The notes under the pieces were generated by a model. It was given only the letters and a program-made list of their open reading frames with translations, searched no databases and was not told the DNA's origin. A DNA stretch of 64,000 nucleotides, taken from Mactromeris polynyma. Its lineage: Eukaryota > Mollusca > Bivalvia > Venerida > Mactridae. Location: contig JASFXZ010000005.1 in assembly GCA_032209605.1 (NCBI GenBank), positions 17,350,860 through 17,414,859 on the forward strand. Reading direction: 5' to 3'. Positions 38,801 through 53,800 of this stretch are shown piece by piece; within the stretch, counting starts at the first letter, position 1, and every line of letters begins with the position of its first letter. Made by a program: the position numbers and the translations under genes.

Positions 38801-41800
38801 TCGTGTTACCACTTACATGTAGAAACCAAAAATTAATAAGTGGTAACACGAATCTTAAGTCAAATTCGCGAATTTGAGTTATTAAGTAACTTAATAAGTG
38901 GTTAATATGGTGGCATATTACTGCCACCAGTTAGCATGATAGCGTTCTCGAATTAATTCGTGTTAACCACTTAATTATTACGATAATTATCTAGTTATCT
39001 AGTTAATATTCGTGATAAATTTTCGGTAAGATACATATCATACAACTAGAAACAGGCTTGAAAGTGCCCAGAACTGCCACCTCTTACCTTTTTATGATGT
39101 ATTACGCTAGATTTAAGTGGTAACACGAATCTTATCTAGTTGTCCACTTATTATGTTACTTAGTAACTCAAATTCGCGAATTTCACTTAAGATTCGTGTT
39201 ACCACTTATATATTAATACATTTTTGGCTTCTAGATGTAAGTGGTAACACGAATTTTAAGTGAAATTCGCGAATTTGAGTTATTAAGTAACATAATAAGT
39301 GGTCAACTAGATAAGATTCGTGTTACCACTTACATCTAGAAGCCAAAAATGAATAAGTGGTAACACGAATCTTAAGTGAAATTCGCGAATTTGAGTTATT
39401 AAGTAACATAATAAGTGGTCAACTAGATAAGATTCGTGTTACCACTTACATCTAGAAGCCAAAAATGAATAAATGGTAACACGAATCTTAAGTGAAATTC
39501 GCGAATTTGAGTTATTAAGTAACATAATAAGTGGACAACTAGATAAGATTCGTGTTACCACTTACATCTAGAAGCCAAAAATGAATAATCGGTAACACGA
39601 ATCTTAAGTGAAATTCGCGAATTTGAGTTATTAAGTAACATAATAAGTGGTCAACTAGATAAGATTCGTGTTACCACTTACATCTAGAAGCCAAAAAATG
39701 AATAATCGGTAACACGAATCTTAAGTGAAATTCGCGAATTTGAGTTACTAAGTAACATAATAAGTGGACAACTAGATAAGATTCGTGTTACCACTTACAT
39801 CTAGAAGCCAAAAATGAATAAGTGGTAACACGAATCTTAAGTGAAATTCGCGAATTTGAGTTATTAAGTAACATATTAAGTGGTCAACTAGATAAGATTC
39901 GTGTTACCACTTACATATAGAAGCCAAAAATGAATAAATGAATAAGTGGTAACACGAATCTTAAGTGAAATTCGCGAATTTGAGTTACTAAGTAACATAA
40001 TAAGTGGACAACTAGATAAGATTCGTGTTACCACTTAAATATAGTGTAATACATCATAAAAAGGTAAGAGGTGGCAGTTCTGGGCACTTTCAAGCCTGTT
40101 TCTAGTTGTATGATATTTATCTTATCGAAAATTTATCACGAATATTAACTAGATAGCTAGATAATTATCGTAATAACTAAGTGGTTAACACGAATTAATT
40201 CGCGAACGCTATCATGCTAACTGGTGGCAGTAATATGCCACCATAGGTTAACTAGATAAGATTTGTGTTACCACTTACATCTAGAAGCCAAAAATGAATA
40301 AGTGGTAACACGAATCTTAAGTGAAATTCGCGAATTTGAGTTATTAAGTAACATAATAAGTGGACAACTAGATAAGATTCGTGTTACCACTTAAATCTAG
40401 TGTAATACATCATAAAAAGGTAAGAGGTGGCAGTTCTGGGCACTTTCAAGCCTGTTTCTAGTTGTATGATATTTATCTTACCGAAAATTTATCACGAATA
40501 TTAACTAGATAGCTAGATAATTATCGTAATAATTAAGTGGTTAACACGAATTAATTCGCGAACGCTATCATGCTAACTGGTGGCAGTAATATGCCACCAT
40601 ACAAACACATTGCTTGTTACACCGATTTTTTTCAGTTGCTTTGTGAGTTGTTTATAAACCCAGTACATTCAAGTAGATAAATATGAAAATAAATAAAGGA
40701 GACTATTCAATGAGGTAAGGAGAACATATTATGCAAACATATCTCATTGAAAAATGATATTTTGTGTTTTTAGGAGGGTTGAAGGTCATGTTTATGAATT
40801 AACATACCAGGAGAACATTCCAAGGTGTCTGATTATTGGTGACAACAGTATACCTTATAAATATTCGATAGACAACCTTGAAAAAGATAAAATTATCTGG
40901 GAAGATTATTGTAAAGAATTCAATAATGGTGTGGATCCAAACAGAGAGCTGAGAGTTACTGTTAAACAAAGAGGAATAGGTAAGTATTTACAAGTACAGT
41001 GGAAAAAGCTTATAACGAAATTTCTGGGGTCCTGGAGATTTACTGCGTTATATCCAAACTTTGTTATATCCTTACAGCGACAGTTCGTTATATTTGTATA
41101 GATATAACAAATTTTGTTATAACATATCCATTATTGTTGACTTGTTTCCTGTTAACACCTGAACTATATGTGTGTGTAGTGATACAGAACATTCAATGTA
41201 TTAGTTTATTAATGGATTGTATTTTGTTGCATTACTATACATCAATTTATATAAAGAGGATATTGAAGGAGTGTTGTATTAATTAGTATCAACAAGTTCA
41301 ATAAATTTAATACTAAACAACAAGACGTTTTATATTATATTTATCACATACCCGACAAAATAAGGTAAAAAGCACATCCAAGCTTGAACTCATTAATATA
41401 GACAACAGCGTCGTGAAAGAAATTAAGCTATTGATGTCGTCTGAACACGAATTGTTTGAGATGGAATAAACTTACTGAACTGGAAAGGTAGGTTGGGAGA
41501 ATTTAGCTGGACGTGCTTAGTAGATTTGTCATAACTTGCATGTTAATGGTAATTGTAACCATATTTATTTTTGTGTTTGCTGCAGTGTTCATGAGGATTC
41601 TTATTTAATGCATCAAATGTTGGCAATATGGATATTTTTATCATTACTCGTTTTGTTAATTGTAAACAAGCAGCGTATGGATTTCAATTCGGTTTTCCAC
41701 TCATTATATACACACTGTGTAATATGATATGTATTGCATCGTACAAACACGCACAGGTATGTGATATAAATACAACAATTCATTGAAACATACTAAAAAC

Positions 41801-44800
41801 ATTGCACATACATGCAAGAAAAAAGTACAAACAATTCATATTTTGCGTTCTAGCTTTTTGTTTACCATGTATCATGTAAAAACAGGTTTGACCAGTACAG
41901 AAATGTTACCCACTTAAATATACGGAAATATAATGATTAATAGTAACTACTTAGTAACATTTAAATAACAAACCGTTTGCTTATTGATAATCTTATTATA
42001 TGTAGTCAATTTCATCCCTGTTTACATAATACAATACAAATTACCCGACACTTATCCTATGCAAACATTACCATTTAGGGAGTTGGTCCATCAATGCGGT
42101 GTGTCTGCCATGATAAATTATTGCATTAGTTTACACCTGTTTTCAACCCCAGACCAACCAAAAATGTGAATTACGTTATAACCGAGCACGTATGCGATTC
42201 ATATATGTCTTTTGGTACCCACAAATTTCTGCGTTATTTCCAAAATTACGCTATATACTCATTCATTATAACTGTGCAGTTATACAATGAAATAAAGAAG
42301 AGCTTGGTCGGGAATGAAAATGACTACGTACTGTCCGTTAAATTTATATTATATTTTTTGTTATAACCGAGTTACGTGATAAGCGTGTTCCGCTATATGT
42401 AGATTGTGTGTCAATGATGATTATCAGAATTAAGGTTAACAAATAATCGTTATTTCATTGATGAGGTGTTATGGCAACATAATATACTGTTATAACTGGA
42501 TGGTATAGATATACTATTAGATATGAATTTTGTTTGCTTAAGTCACTACAATCCCATTGCTTAATAAAAATGATAGTGTTGTTTTGGTCTCATGTACTTT
42601 GAAAATGTGGCAATCAGTTTGATTATACATTTCTTACATGACGTGTGTGGTACACTGGTATAGTTAAGCTAATTTGCTTTCATATTGATTTCAGACACAT
42701 GGCATCAGTTTGATGGTTTTATTGAACATGAACGAAAGTCATGGAAAGATAAAGTGTATGGATTGTTTAAAGATCAAAAAGATCAACTTACCAAACATGC
42801 CAAAGGTTCCATTGACATATTCTGTCCTGAAATCAGTGAACATGGGAAAGTTCTTGAAACCATTAAAGCAACTGGGCAATATTTCAGGATGATAAATGAT
42901 TGTTTTAGAAAAATATATTACGTTGATGGAAGATGTTGGAGATATGAAACAGAATTTGATGATTTTGTAAGTCTTTGATTATCATACTCGGTAATATATT
43001 GGAGATTTGTACTATTATTATGATCTTTTAAAAAGTATATTTTGCAAAGTTATCTTGAGAGTAATGTATTAAATTCACTAGAAGCATATTGAGGGAAATA
43101 TTTACTAGATTGGGTTGTGCGAGCTCCACAAAGAAATCATAATTTCCTCTTAAAACCTTAAGTTCACATAATGGACCTCAAGAAAATGAGATGGTATTTC
43201 ACTAGACCATATCAGATTCACTGTCAAATTGATTATATACATGTAATACTATTAGGCTAAAGTAATGTGCGTGTCTTTCTTTATACATCAAACTTATAAA
43301 CCTTTGTGTATTCTTCTGTTGATTAGATGGCAGAAACTCTTGTCAAAGTTATGACAAAGAAATGGTTTGTTGAAAGCAATGGAAACGCAGACTCTGCAGT
43401 GCTGAGAGACAAGGCTACAGTATCTGCTTTGACCATCCTGAGTGTATGTCACTCCTTGAAACTATCTGTATATGACACCAAATGCATCAAAATGTTGACT
43501 AAGGCGTTGCTTATGAGAGTTGACAAGAAAAAAAAAGAATGTCCAGACCTTTCCCTTGCTGATACATTATTCCCAGAAAAAAGGTACATGCCAAACTGTA
43601 GTTCAGTTTCCTGTTTTACTTTCTGAAATATTTGAAATTTGACCATATACAGTCTGAATTTATCCTGTAAATATTTGGGTATAATCAAAAACATTGACTG
43701 CTGTATGATATTTATCAAGTAAAATTAATTGAGCTGCTGGTGTACTCTGTTATACAAATGTTGTAAATATGTGTCAGTGACTGAATCACAGTAGTCATCC
43801 CTGTCAAATTGGTGTCCAGTCCACTTTCAACATTTTTTTTTTATCTTGAGATACTGTATTTTTCAAACAAGAGGTGACACAGCCATAATTTTACCATGCC
43901 AGAATTAAAAACGAACATAAAGGCTCCCCATTTATATCATCTGCAGCAATTATGCCTAAAATGGGATGCGTATGTCATCATGATTCTCTCTTTCAAGGAG
44001 TATGAAGATGGGTTTAATGGATGTTAATGACAATCGCTGTTGTAATATTGCTTTAATTACGGAAAATAATCAAAAAACTATTTTTCCTTTTATTTGGCTT
44101 TTTTGAGATTGTGTAGAAATAATTTATGTATTTGGCAATTTGATTGATATCTTGTAATAATTTGATTAGTTGTTTCTAATTTGTTTCTGATTATTGTAAT
44201 ACATGTTAAAGATGGAGGGGAGGCCAAAATAGGACGGGGTCATTTTACTAAATTGGTCAAAGTTTGCTTTGGTGTTTTCTTCGTAGAATATAATAAACTA
44301 CTTCTAGGCTGAAAAAAACAAAACCTGTTCTTCGGACGATTAGGGTGTTGTCGTTCTTAAAAAAAAATTCTTCCTGTACTTTTCAGGTGGGTGGGGTATG
44401 GATAAAACAAGTTTTGGGCATTTTATTCATATGCATAGTGCAAGTTTACAATGTTAAAAAATCTCTCCGCTAGATGTTTTATATTTTGCTGAAATGTTTA
44501 AAATTTGATTTTATACTACTTAATCAGGCTTACGATGAGCAAAGTTTCAATGTAAATATGGCAGTCATGTTTTTTTGACAAATCCAAAATGTTTTAACAT
44601 TTGTAATAAGTTATATCAAAATTGGGACAGTAGTTTTTGACAAGAAGATTTTGGAAGCTTCCACTATATACATTTAGGAAATATGGCTCCAGGCCCTGGC
44701 TTGGTAGAGGGTCACTTAAGGAATATTTGTATGAAAACAGGTCAGTGATTATCTTTGAAAGTAATTTTACTGCCAGTGCCTCTACAATTGGGACAATAGG

Positions 44801-47800
44801 CGTGATAAATCCCAAAATTTGGAATATAAGGAAATGGTTGAATTGCTTACAAAAATAACTTTTCAGCTGTGGCTGGTGTTTGTTATATATATATGAGGTG
44901 ATGTAAGAGCAAAGATTCAAGGCAATGGTCTTTTATAAAAGGTTAAATACACAAAAATCTGAATTGATAAAAAGACATTCAGTCAGAGTGGGGAAATGAA
45001 CAAAAATTGGGGGAAGATTTTTTGGGGGAAATGGACACTTTTTGGTAGGGGGAAACACCCTATATTCGGTAGTTAAATTAACCAAAATAATCACTGCAGA
45101 TAGTTGGCCATTTTTTAAAAATAATTTGCTGGTGTAAACATGGGAAAAATATTAATTTTGTGTTATAAACTGCACATTGTAAAAAATATGGATGTGGATT
45201 TTTATAGGAAATATTGGTTAGAAGTGATTGTTGACTTCATGAAGAGCATTACTGGGTCATCCAAGAATCCATGCTGGTTGATATTGATGCCATGGATACA
45301 TTTCTTGTCTGGTGCTTGTGTTCCATTTCAAGAACCAGATGATGATATCAGCCATGACAAGGGCAGGCCAATTTGGTGGGGCTTGGATAGAGTTTCTACA
45401 GTACAGGCAACTTTTAAAAAAACCAACAAGAAATGGTTGATGTATGTATTTCAATGCTTTATATTTATGTGAGAAAACTTGAATGTGCACCTTTAGAGGT
45501 ACATGAATATCTATATAAATAACTCTGTCTGTGTATCAAGTATTAGATTTGTGACATTTTTGTGACAGGTAAAAATGAGTCACAGGTAGTTTCAGTTATG
45601 ATATGAACCTTGGTAATGTCATTAATATGAAATATTAAGAACAGTTATTTAAACAAGGTATTTGACTTACTATTCTTTATACCCAGATATGTTGTTGGTA
45701 TACATGTACGAATGTGCAGTAGTGATTTAATGATTTAATAAGTTAATATTTAATCATTAAAGTGAATTGCTCTTTGGTGTTGCATTTCAGTGATAAACTC
45801 CACCCCACCCCCCCTTATTCTTATTCAATAAACCATCAAATACTGTAATAAATACTGGCACCTGATGTGTAATGTGCATAAATCTGACTTAACTGAAACA
45901 TTGAATTTATTCTTTGCAGAAATAGATGAAACAACAGTATTACATTGTATTTTCAATATATCATTTCAGTCAAATGGAGAAAATGTTGAAGCACCTTGAA
46001 CCACTATTTGAGATGGATTACTATCTTCCTAGAACATTTATTGCATCGGTCGATCTTGGGGACTTACATGCTTTGATACATAATAATGTTATTCCTGTTG
46101 AGGTTTGTCTTGCTAATTTAACCTACCAAGTGAAGGTGTACAAACCAAAATTATTGTTCAGTCATGAAACAAACTCTTGGAGGTTACCACATGTAGCATC
46201 AGAAGAAAAGGTGATAGTATATGCATTTTTTTGCACTCATTTGAATGTTTACAGTTTTACTCATTTAAGATGGCTAGTTAGTCCATCCATTATTAGAGCA
46301 GTTGGTTTCTGGTAAAAATCAGGAAAATATATTTAAAGGAAGACTCCCTTCTTCTATATGCCGAAAATATCAACATTTTAGTCCTTGAAAATGGGGGAAA
46401 TTACTTGAAAAGTCCTTGATTTTTTAGAGAAGTTCTGTATGAACCATTGGGCATACTGGAGTCACTCTGTTGGTTAGTTGGAAGGTGAGTCTGTTAACAC
46501 CAACTTGTTGAGCGAACTACTTCTACAGTTTAAGAGAATTTTAAGTGAAACACAAAAATGATCTGCATGGTTAATTGTAGTATGTGTCATCTTTTTTCTA
46601 CGACCACATTCAAGATGGCTGACTGGTGACCATCTTTGATTTTCTCAAAGACTTTTGGAGCAAACTTCATCTATAGTTGTCGGAGTATTTTCATGAAACT
46701 TCACAAGAACCATCTATATGATGATTTTTGTGCATGACACAATTTTTTTTCTATTACTTTAAAGATGGCCTGCTGCCGACTGGCGACCATCTTTGAGTTT
46801 TAAAAAAACATTTGTTGTGCAAATTCCGTTTAAGTTTTTGGAGGACTTGCATTAAACTTCACATATATCATCTAAATGATGAGTAGTAGTGTGTAGCCTA
46901 ATAATTGTTCAGTCGCCTTAAAGATATCTGACCGACAGCCATGTTGGATTTTGTCAAAACTTTGCAACACAAAGTACTCGTACAGTTTTCAGCTGAATGT
47001 CAGGAAACTTCAAACAAATAATCCACATAATTTGTGACACTTACTTTTATATTCTGTTTGGGTTCAAAATTGCCAACTTGCATCTGTATTGTATTTAGTA
47101 AAAACATGTTTGACAAAGCGGTATTGGGGGCGGGTATTTATCACCATCAGTGATAGCTCTAGTTTTTAAATAAATGTCTTGTGTTACCATTAATAAAGGT
47201 TAGATAATGCAAAATTGTTCTTAGTTTCTCATTGTTCCCTTTCAGGAGGTGCTAACATGTCTTGAGGCTGTATTGAATCAACTTCAAGGAACTTTTTACA
47301 GGTACTTGAAATAGGAAGCACTTGCACTTCCTGAAAATAATTAATATTTTTCGGCGCAGCCGTACTAACATGGTTTTGCTTATTACATATTCAGTGTTCT
47401 GTACACCAATCAAATCTTAGGTTAACCACCAAGGCAATTTTGCGCATTTTCTCTTCAATTTAAAAATAGCTGTAACATTGAAGCAGATTGGTTAACATTT
47501 TCTATAGCGTATTTCAAGATTTATCCAGTGAGTAGCAGTAGCCTTTTATTCATTTCCACCGGGAATTCTCTGGTGTTGGATTTGACCTACTTAGTATTGA
47601 TTTTTCACACATTTGTGATGGGGAAATAGCCGACTTGTCAAGACAATTACAGGACAGGCAGGTGTGATCTACATCCTTTGTTTAGTGGATCTTTACACAT
47701 TTTTAAGATAATTAAACCTAGTTTGTTTTTCACAGAATTCTTTTGAAATATATAGTGTACAAGGAAGTGTATTAGTACAATTAAACTAAATGAAAATATC

Positions 47801-50800
47801 CAAAATGAAGTGGTCATTTTCGGAAAATGACCGACATTTTTAAAATAGCAATGATGCAATCGTGCTCTGAAAATTTTCTGAAAATGGATCGTTTGATCGC
47901 CGTTGGTGGAATTATAATCTAACAAGATTGCTCTTTGCATTAGGGTAAGTTAAAATTACGGTACTTATTATAAAAATCCGAAAATTTATTGGAAACTTGC
48001 CACGAGTATGTGAAGAAATTACACTTCCGCGAGTGCAGCATAAAATCGCTACCTGTGATGTTTTAAATGCAGTTTATGCAAAAACTTTATGTAGTAACCC
48101 AATATGTTGGTCAGAAAGTCAGAGGCGTTAAAAGGGGTCTGCATGGAGATACGGTAGAGGCGTTAAAAGGGGTCTGCATGGAGATACGGTAGAGGCGTTA
48201 AAAGGGGTCTGCATGGAGATACGGTAGAGGCGTCAATCGGAGTAAAGGGTTAAGAAGACTTTCTTGGTTGTATGTACCAGTCGCGAACATTTATATTATT
48301 TTAATCAGATAAATCGCTATGTTACAAGTTTATTAACATGGATGTGTGAGTTCACGACTGACGCAATAAGTAATGTTGAACTATATTGTAACAGACTATA
48401 CTGTGTCTATGATCACACTACGGAGTTATTTATAATGACGTCTCATTCGGAACACCTCGGCATTATTGGCTCTGCCAAGAAGTTAAGATTGATTACAGTA
48501 CTCCGAGTATTTGTAGTATATCGTAATTGAATGACATTTAGGCATTTTTTATGTCGTACAACAAAATTTAACCTAGAGAGTGCAACCAATTTGCAAACTT
48601 CAAGTTGCGCAATCTTTTTTAAAGATATTTCTTGTTTCTAATATTTGTGTTTTAAGAGTTCATTATTTGTTCAATCTTGGTGTATTGCAACATACTTGTT
48701 AATTTCAATGAAGTATCATTACTTTATTGTAATGTTGTGAGAAGAATTTCTAAAATATTGAGGATAATAATATTATTTTTCATGATGATTTCAAATCACA
48801 AAACAGCCTTGCTCAAGGCATGCACATATTCTTTAGAAATATTAGTTATTTTCGTTCTTTAGCTCACCTGAGGTGAGCATTGGGATCACCCTGTGTCTGT
48901 TGTCATTCGTTGTCAACACTTTAGACTGTTAACACTCTAGAGGTATTTTAGTTTATCTGATATGCATCGAAAAGGGTCATATGGGATCAAAACCTAGGTC
49001 ACTAGGTCAAATTATAGTAAAACTTTGTTAACACTCCAGAGTCACATTTTGGACTTGATTATACCCCCACCAAGTTTGAAGATGGTATATAGGAGTCACC
49101 CTGTGGTCAGCCGGTTGGCCGGTCTGTCGGTCCGTTGCAATTGTTCTTGTATTGAGCATAACTTGAAAACCACTAGATGGATTTTAATAAAACTTCATAC
49201 AATGGTATAGCGCAACAGAAGGAAGTGCAGTGTACAAGAACCATAACTCTATTTTAGCTAATTACAGAGATATTGGCCTTTGTTACTTTTTCTTGTCCAC
49301 AGCACAGCTGTAGCCGGGTATTAATCACCTTCAGTGATAGTTCTAGTTTATGTGAGACATGGTCAGAACGTTTATCTAAATGAAATCTAGACCAAGAACG
49401 ATACTGGATTATCTGGGGTAAAAAACTAGGTCACTTGATCAAATTATAGTAAAACCTTGTTAACACTCCAGAGGGGACATTTATGACTTGATCTATGTAA
49501 GACATGGTCAGAATATTTCTTTATTAAGATCTTTGTCAGGAATGAAACTGGGTCATCTGGGGTCCTTACAGAATGTCCAGCATGATCAGGAAGCCTCTGA
49601 TCATATACATATTGTGTCTGTTTTCAGTGAAGACAGCAGTTTGAAGCAGTGGTCCAAGTGTTATGTGATTGCATATCATCTGTTAAAGCAGGCCTTAGAT
49701 ACACAAAGATCTGACACAGTTATCTTTAGTACTCAAATCTTGATACATTGCATCGCTATGTATGACAGAATACAGCAAGATTTAGAACAAGACAAACGAA
49801 CCAGCTATCATTATGAGACACTCTCGAAATCTTCAAGTGAAACGAGACACACAATAGAAACTTACTACAACAAATGGGATATATACCTTGATGGCATTCT
49901 TGGGGTAATTTATTTTCTGAAATAGCGTGATCATGAATCAAAGATGATATTCTGCATCTGAACAAAGTCAACATAATTTCTTTTAACTGTAATTTTAAGC
50001 AATATCTTTAATGGTCAGCTTTTGCGATCATCCTGAGTCAGACCGTAAGAGAGCTACGACCCTGAACTTGGTAAAGATGGCCTGTTGGAACACTGAATGT
50101 TTGTCGCATATAAGAGATCAAATTAAGAAAAGCAGAGTTATGGCACTTGACTTTGTAAAAATAAATTGTTAGAACACTGAAAGTATTGATGCAAATTTCG
50201 TGAAAAGAAAACTATACAGCAACAAACATTTATAGGAATATTATTCAATGCAAGAAGTTGTGTACATGTATTTGGTATTTTTGCTTTATCATATTTGTTA
50301 TAGTAGAGTTATAGTATTCGGGCGATAACTCGAGCTACAAATGACATATTCTGACAATACCCTGTGTATAGAAATGCTCTTCTATGTTTCTGTTTGTAAC
50401 CCCTCTTACATTTCTTAAGGGTTTCCAACAAAACTTTCACAGAACTAAGTTTATGAAGTACCACAGCGCATATTGTCGGGTTTTTGTTATTTGATGATAT
50501 ATATTTTATTGAATCTTAAACTTTAGCAAGTTTTCATTGGACATGGTGTCATGATTTGGACTATTACTGGTGCTTGAAATAGAAAACCACTTATGATCAA
50601 CAGATAACTTTAATTTGTAATGACCTGTTCTGATGAAACTTCATGCTTTGGAATCTTTTATGAATACATTGTTTTGAATTGTGTATTGGCTGCTGGTCTG
50701 TGTCACTGTTAGGAAATACAGAAAAAATAATTCCAAATCAATAGTAAAAGTAAAGAATGTGATATCTTGATAAAACGGGATGTGTAGGTAGTTTATAAGG

Positions 50801-53800
50801 AGAAAAAGATATAAATTGCATTTCTATGAAGGTCATTGTTACAAAAATGAGAAAAAAACACAGAATATCTTTATGCAGTATATAACCATGGTAGAACATT
50901 CTCCCTGCCAAGTATTTGAAGTGCTTGGCTAGCTATGTCCTTAAAGTGGGGGGCACCTTTGTCCTGTGTGCACATTTCTAGTTATGCCTCTTATTTCGGT
51001 TTAATTTAAAATGTTTTTTCAGATGTACAGATCATGAGAATGATGTACTTAATATTTTTTTAATTTGTGGCTATGTTTGTTAATTTTGTAGATATGGGAC
51101 AACATATTTGCTCCTGTTGAGTTGCAGTCAAACACTATCAAGGACGTATGGAATGCGAGTATTTCTGAATCACTGCTGAACTGCCTGAAACAACATGTAT
51201 TGCTATTTATTGTAACCTTTTCTTCATCATATTCTTTACTTATGAAATGTAAAATATTTATCTGATAGTATGTTAAGGTGATTCGCCAGTGTTCAGTGCA
51301 TTGTCATTGAGCGGATGTAAGAAAATAGGGTTAAAGCTCAAAATAGCGTCTTATAACCCTGATGACACAATAACTTTGTCCACTGATAAAAAGTAAACAA
51401 TAATTATCCATCAACAACTACTGTCATATACTGCAAATGTTATGTGTCTAAAATCACTAAAAATCAAATAGAAAAAACTGACCTTGCTATTGTCCTCATG
51501 TTTTGTATGAAACTTATTTAAGGATTAAATACAAAATATGTCGTACAACTGAATTTATTGTAAAATTGATAATATGTAAAAAGAAATATTGTTTAATATT
51601 AAAAATCCCAAAAACGTGTCCATTTTACAATGAACTGTGCAATGGGTTACATTACATTCAAAATCATTTCACAGACTCTTTTTCTGTGATAAAAATCATT
51701 GTGTTTCAGTAAAAATGCTATTTTGTTTAAAAAGAACTAACAGCAACATGCATGTCATGAAAACTATCTGAGTGAAATGTTATAATTTTCTACAAATATT
51801 ATCATAAAGGTGTTCTTTGTTAATATCACACTTCTAATACCTCTTGTACAGCTAGCTGAAAAGATTCTGAATCACCTTAAATCCTTGTTCATTTTACTTT
51901 GCTACACTTTGCTTTTTAAAGTTTAGGTGTTTTTTTTTCTAACAATACGTCTGTATGTTAACTCTTTTCTCAGGTTTGGAGTATTTTTACAGTGTACATG
52001 TATTTATAAATTTTCCCCCTATTAGTGATATGTTAATGTCATTTTCCTTTTGGAATCAATTATATCATAAATGTATCTTTGCTTCACCACTTGTCTACAA
52101 TACAGACACTGACACTGATCTGGTTTTATTTGCCGACTAAGTTATAACAACACAAAGCTAGTGTACATGTCATTTATTTTTATAAATGACGATCAAATTT
52201 CTATTTGACAAAATGACAAATTTCAATTTGACAAAAAGACAAGGAACATATAAAAATACTCTCAAAATCTTAAATATGAAGGCAAAGGTGGGTAATAAAC
52301 CGCCATACAAAAAAATTGATGCCTAGCACACATTTTTCTACCCCACCCCAAAATCTTTTACTTGTATTTTCTGAAGATGGAATATACATATAAACCAGAA
52401 TAGATTTGGTACTGTCTAGAATATTTTTTTAGAGATTGTTAATCAATTTCAAGATGAATAGATAACCATGTTATGCTATTACGCAGGTATGCAAGGATAG
52501 TTTCTTGATGAAAAAGTTTGTAATCCTTCACTGCAAGAAAGTGGATACATACAATCCATGTATGCAAAGTTGTATGAGCAATGCTGCTTTTCTGGTGAGT
52601 TTATTTTTATTGAGACATTTTCCTTTACAGACTATTGTTTCAGTCATATTTTTCAGTGAAAATATCAGCTTGTAGATTGGTGAAAACCAGTGTGCAGTCA
52701 GATGTTGTAAACACTTTCACATTTAAGCATTTCTTTGTCATAAAATTAACAGTTTTTATCCAAACTTCATGAACATTGGTAAAATATTTGTGTGCATGAT
52801 ATTTTAGAAGGACATGAATATGGGTTATATTGGGTGAAAAACTAGGTCACTATGTTAAATAATAGGAAATAAGTTTGGATTAAAATTCCTTATTCTTGTC
52901 ATAATTTCAACAGTTTTTATTCAATACATGTATAATATGTATTATGTAACTTGGTCAGCATTTTTGCCTGCGTGATATCTTAGGCAAATGTAAATATGGG
53001 TCATCACGGGTCAAAAACTAGGACGCTCGGTTACTAGGTCAAATCTTATAACCTTATAACCTGCATAATGCTCCAAACAGTACAATAAATGGTAGTCGAA
53101 AGCAACATTTACTTACCCCACTATATACTTTCTACTGTTAAATTACCTACGTCAAAATGAAAAATCCGGCTTTTAATGTGTTTTCCACATTTAACCCTTG
53201 TATGGATAAAGGTGGAATTCTTAATGGATACCATATGAGTTTCTTGAGACTAAGTTGATACTATTCATTTACTTACTGCATATTTCGTAATTATAGTGAT
53301 ATTGAAAATAGTGGACTCAAGTAATATTGTATTCATGTTAATATTAGGAAACCCAGATGTCAGAGACTTAGCAGGGAGTGGAAATGTGTGCTGCATGTTG
53401 ATTTTTGTCATTTTATATGATTTTGGTTACATCTCAGCATCTGCATGTAAACTGGGGACCAGAAAACAGGAAACAGAAACTATGTTTTTCGCTTAATATT
53501 TCCACTTTGCTTATGCATACAGACACCTAACTTGGTGTATAATAAATATATGTGCAGAGCTCGCTTGGGATTGTTTTTGGGACCATTATGTCTAATATTA
53601 AGGTCACTGTAACTACTGCTAAACTGGGGGTTATAGATTCGAAATAATTGGTCCTACGCTTCTGATGCATGTAAAGAAGTTGTAAGTTGTTTGTAGAAGA
53701 ACAGGTTAGTACTGGTTGGTAACCTAGGAAGATGGGTTAGATCACCTGAAGACCAAAAAAAACTGAATCGATGTTCAAAAGCAGTATAAAGTCCAGCATA

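Noticed and set aside
38157..40601. CRISPR-like regular array
   Set aside because: Units are palindromic, nearly identical throughout with no unique spacers, and enclosed by inverted ends with target duplications; the genome is eukaryotic.
49488..49627. Upstream extension of gene B exon 11
   Set aside because: Only the acceptor at 49627 gives the phase required by exon 10; the upstream part matches a dispersed repeat (GGTCAGAA, GGTCATCTGGGGTC).
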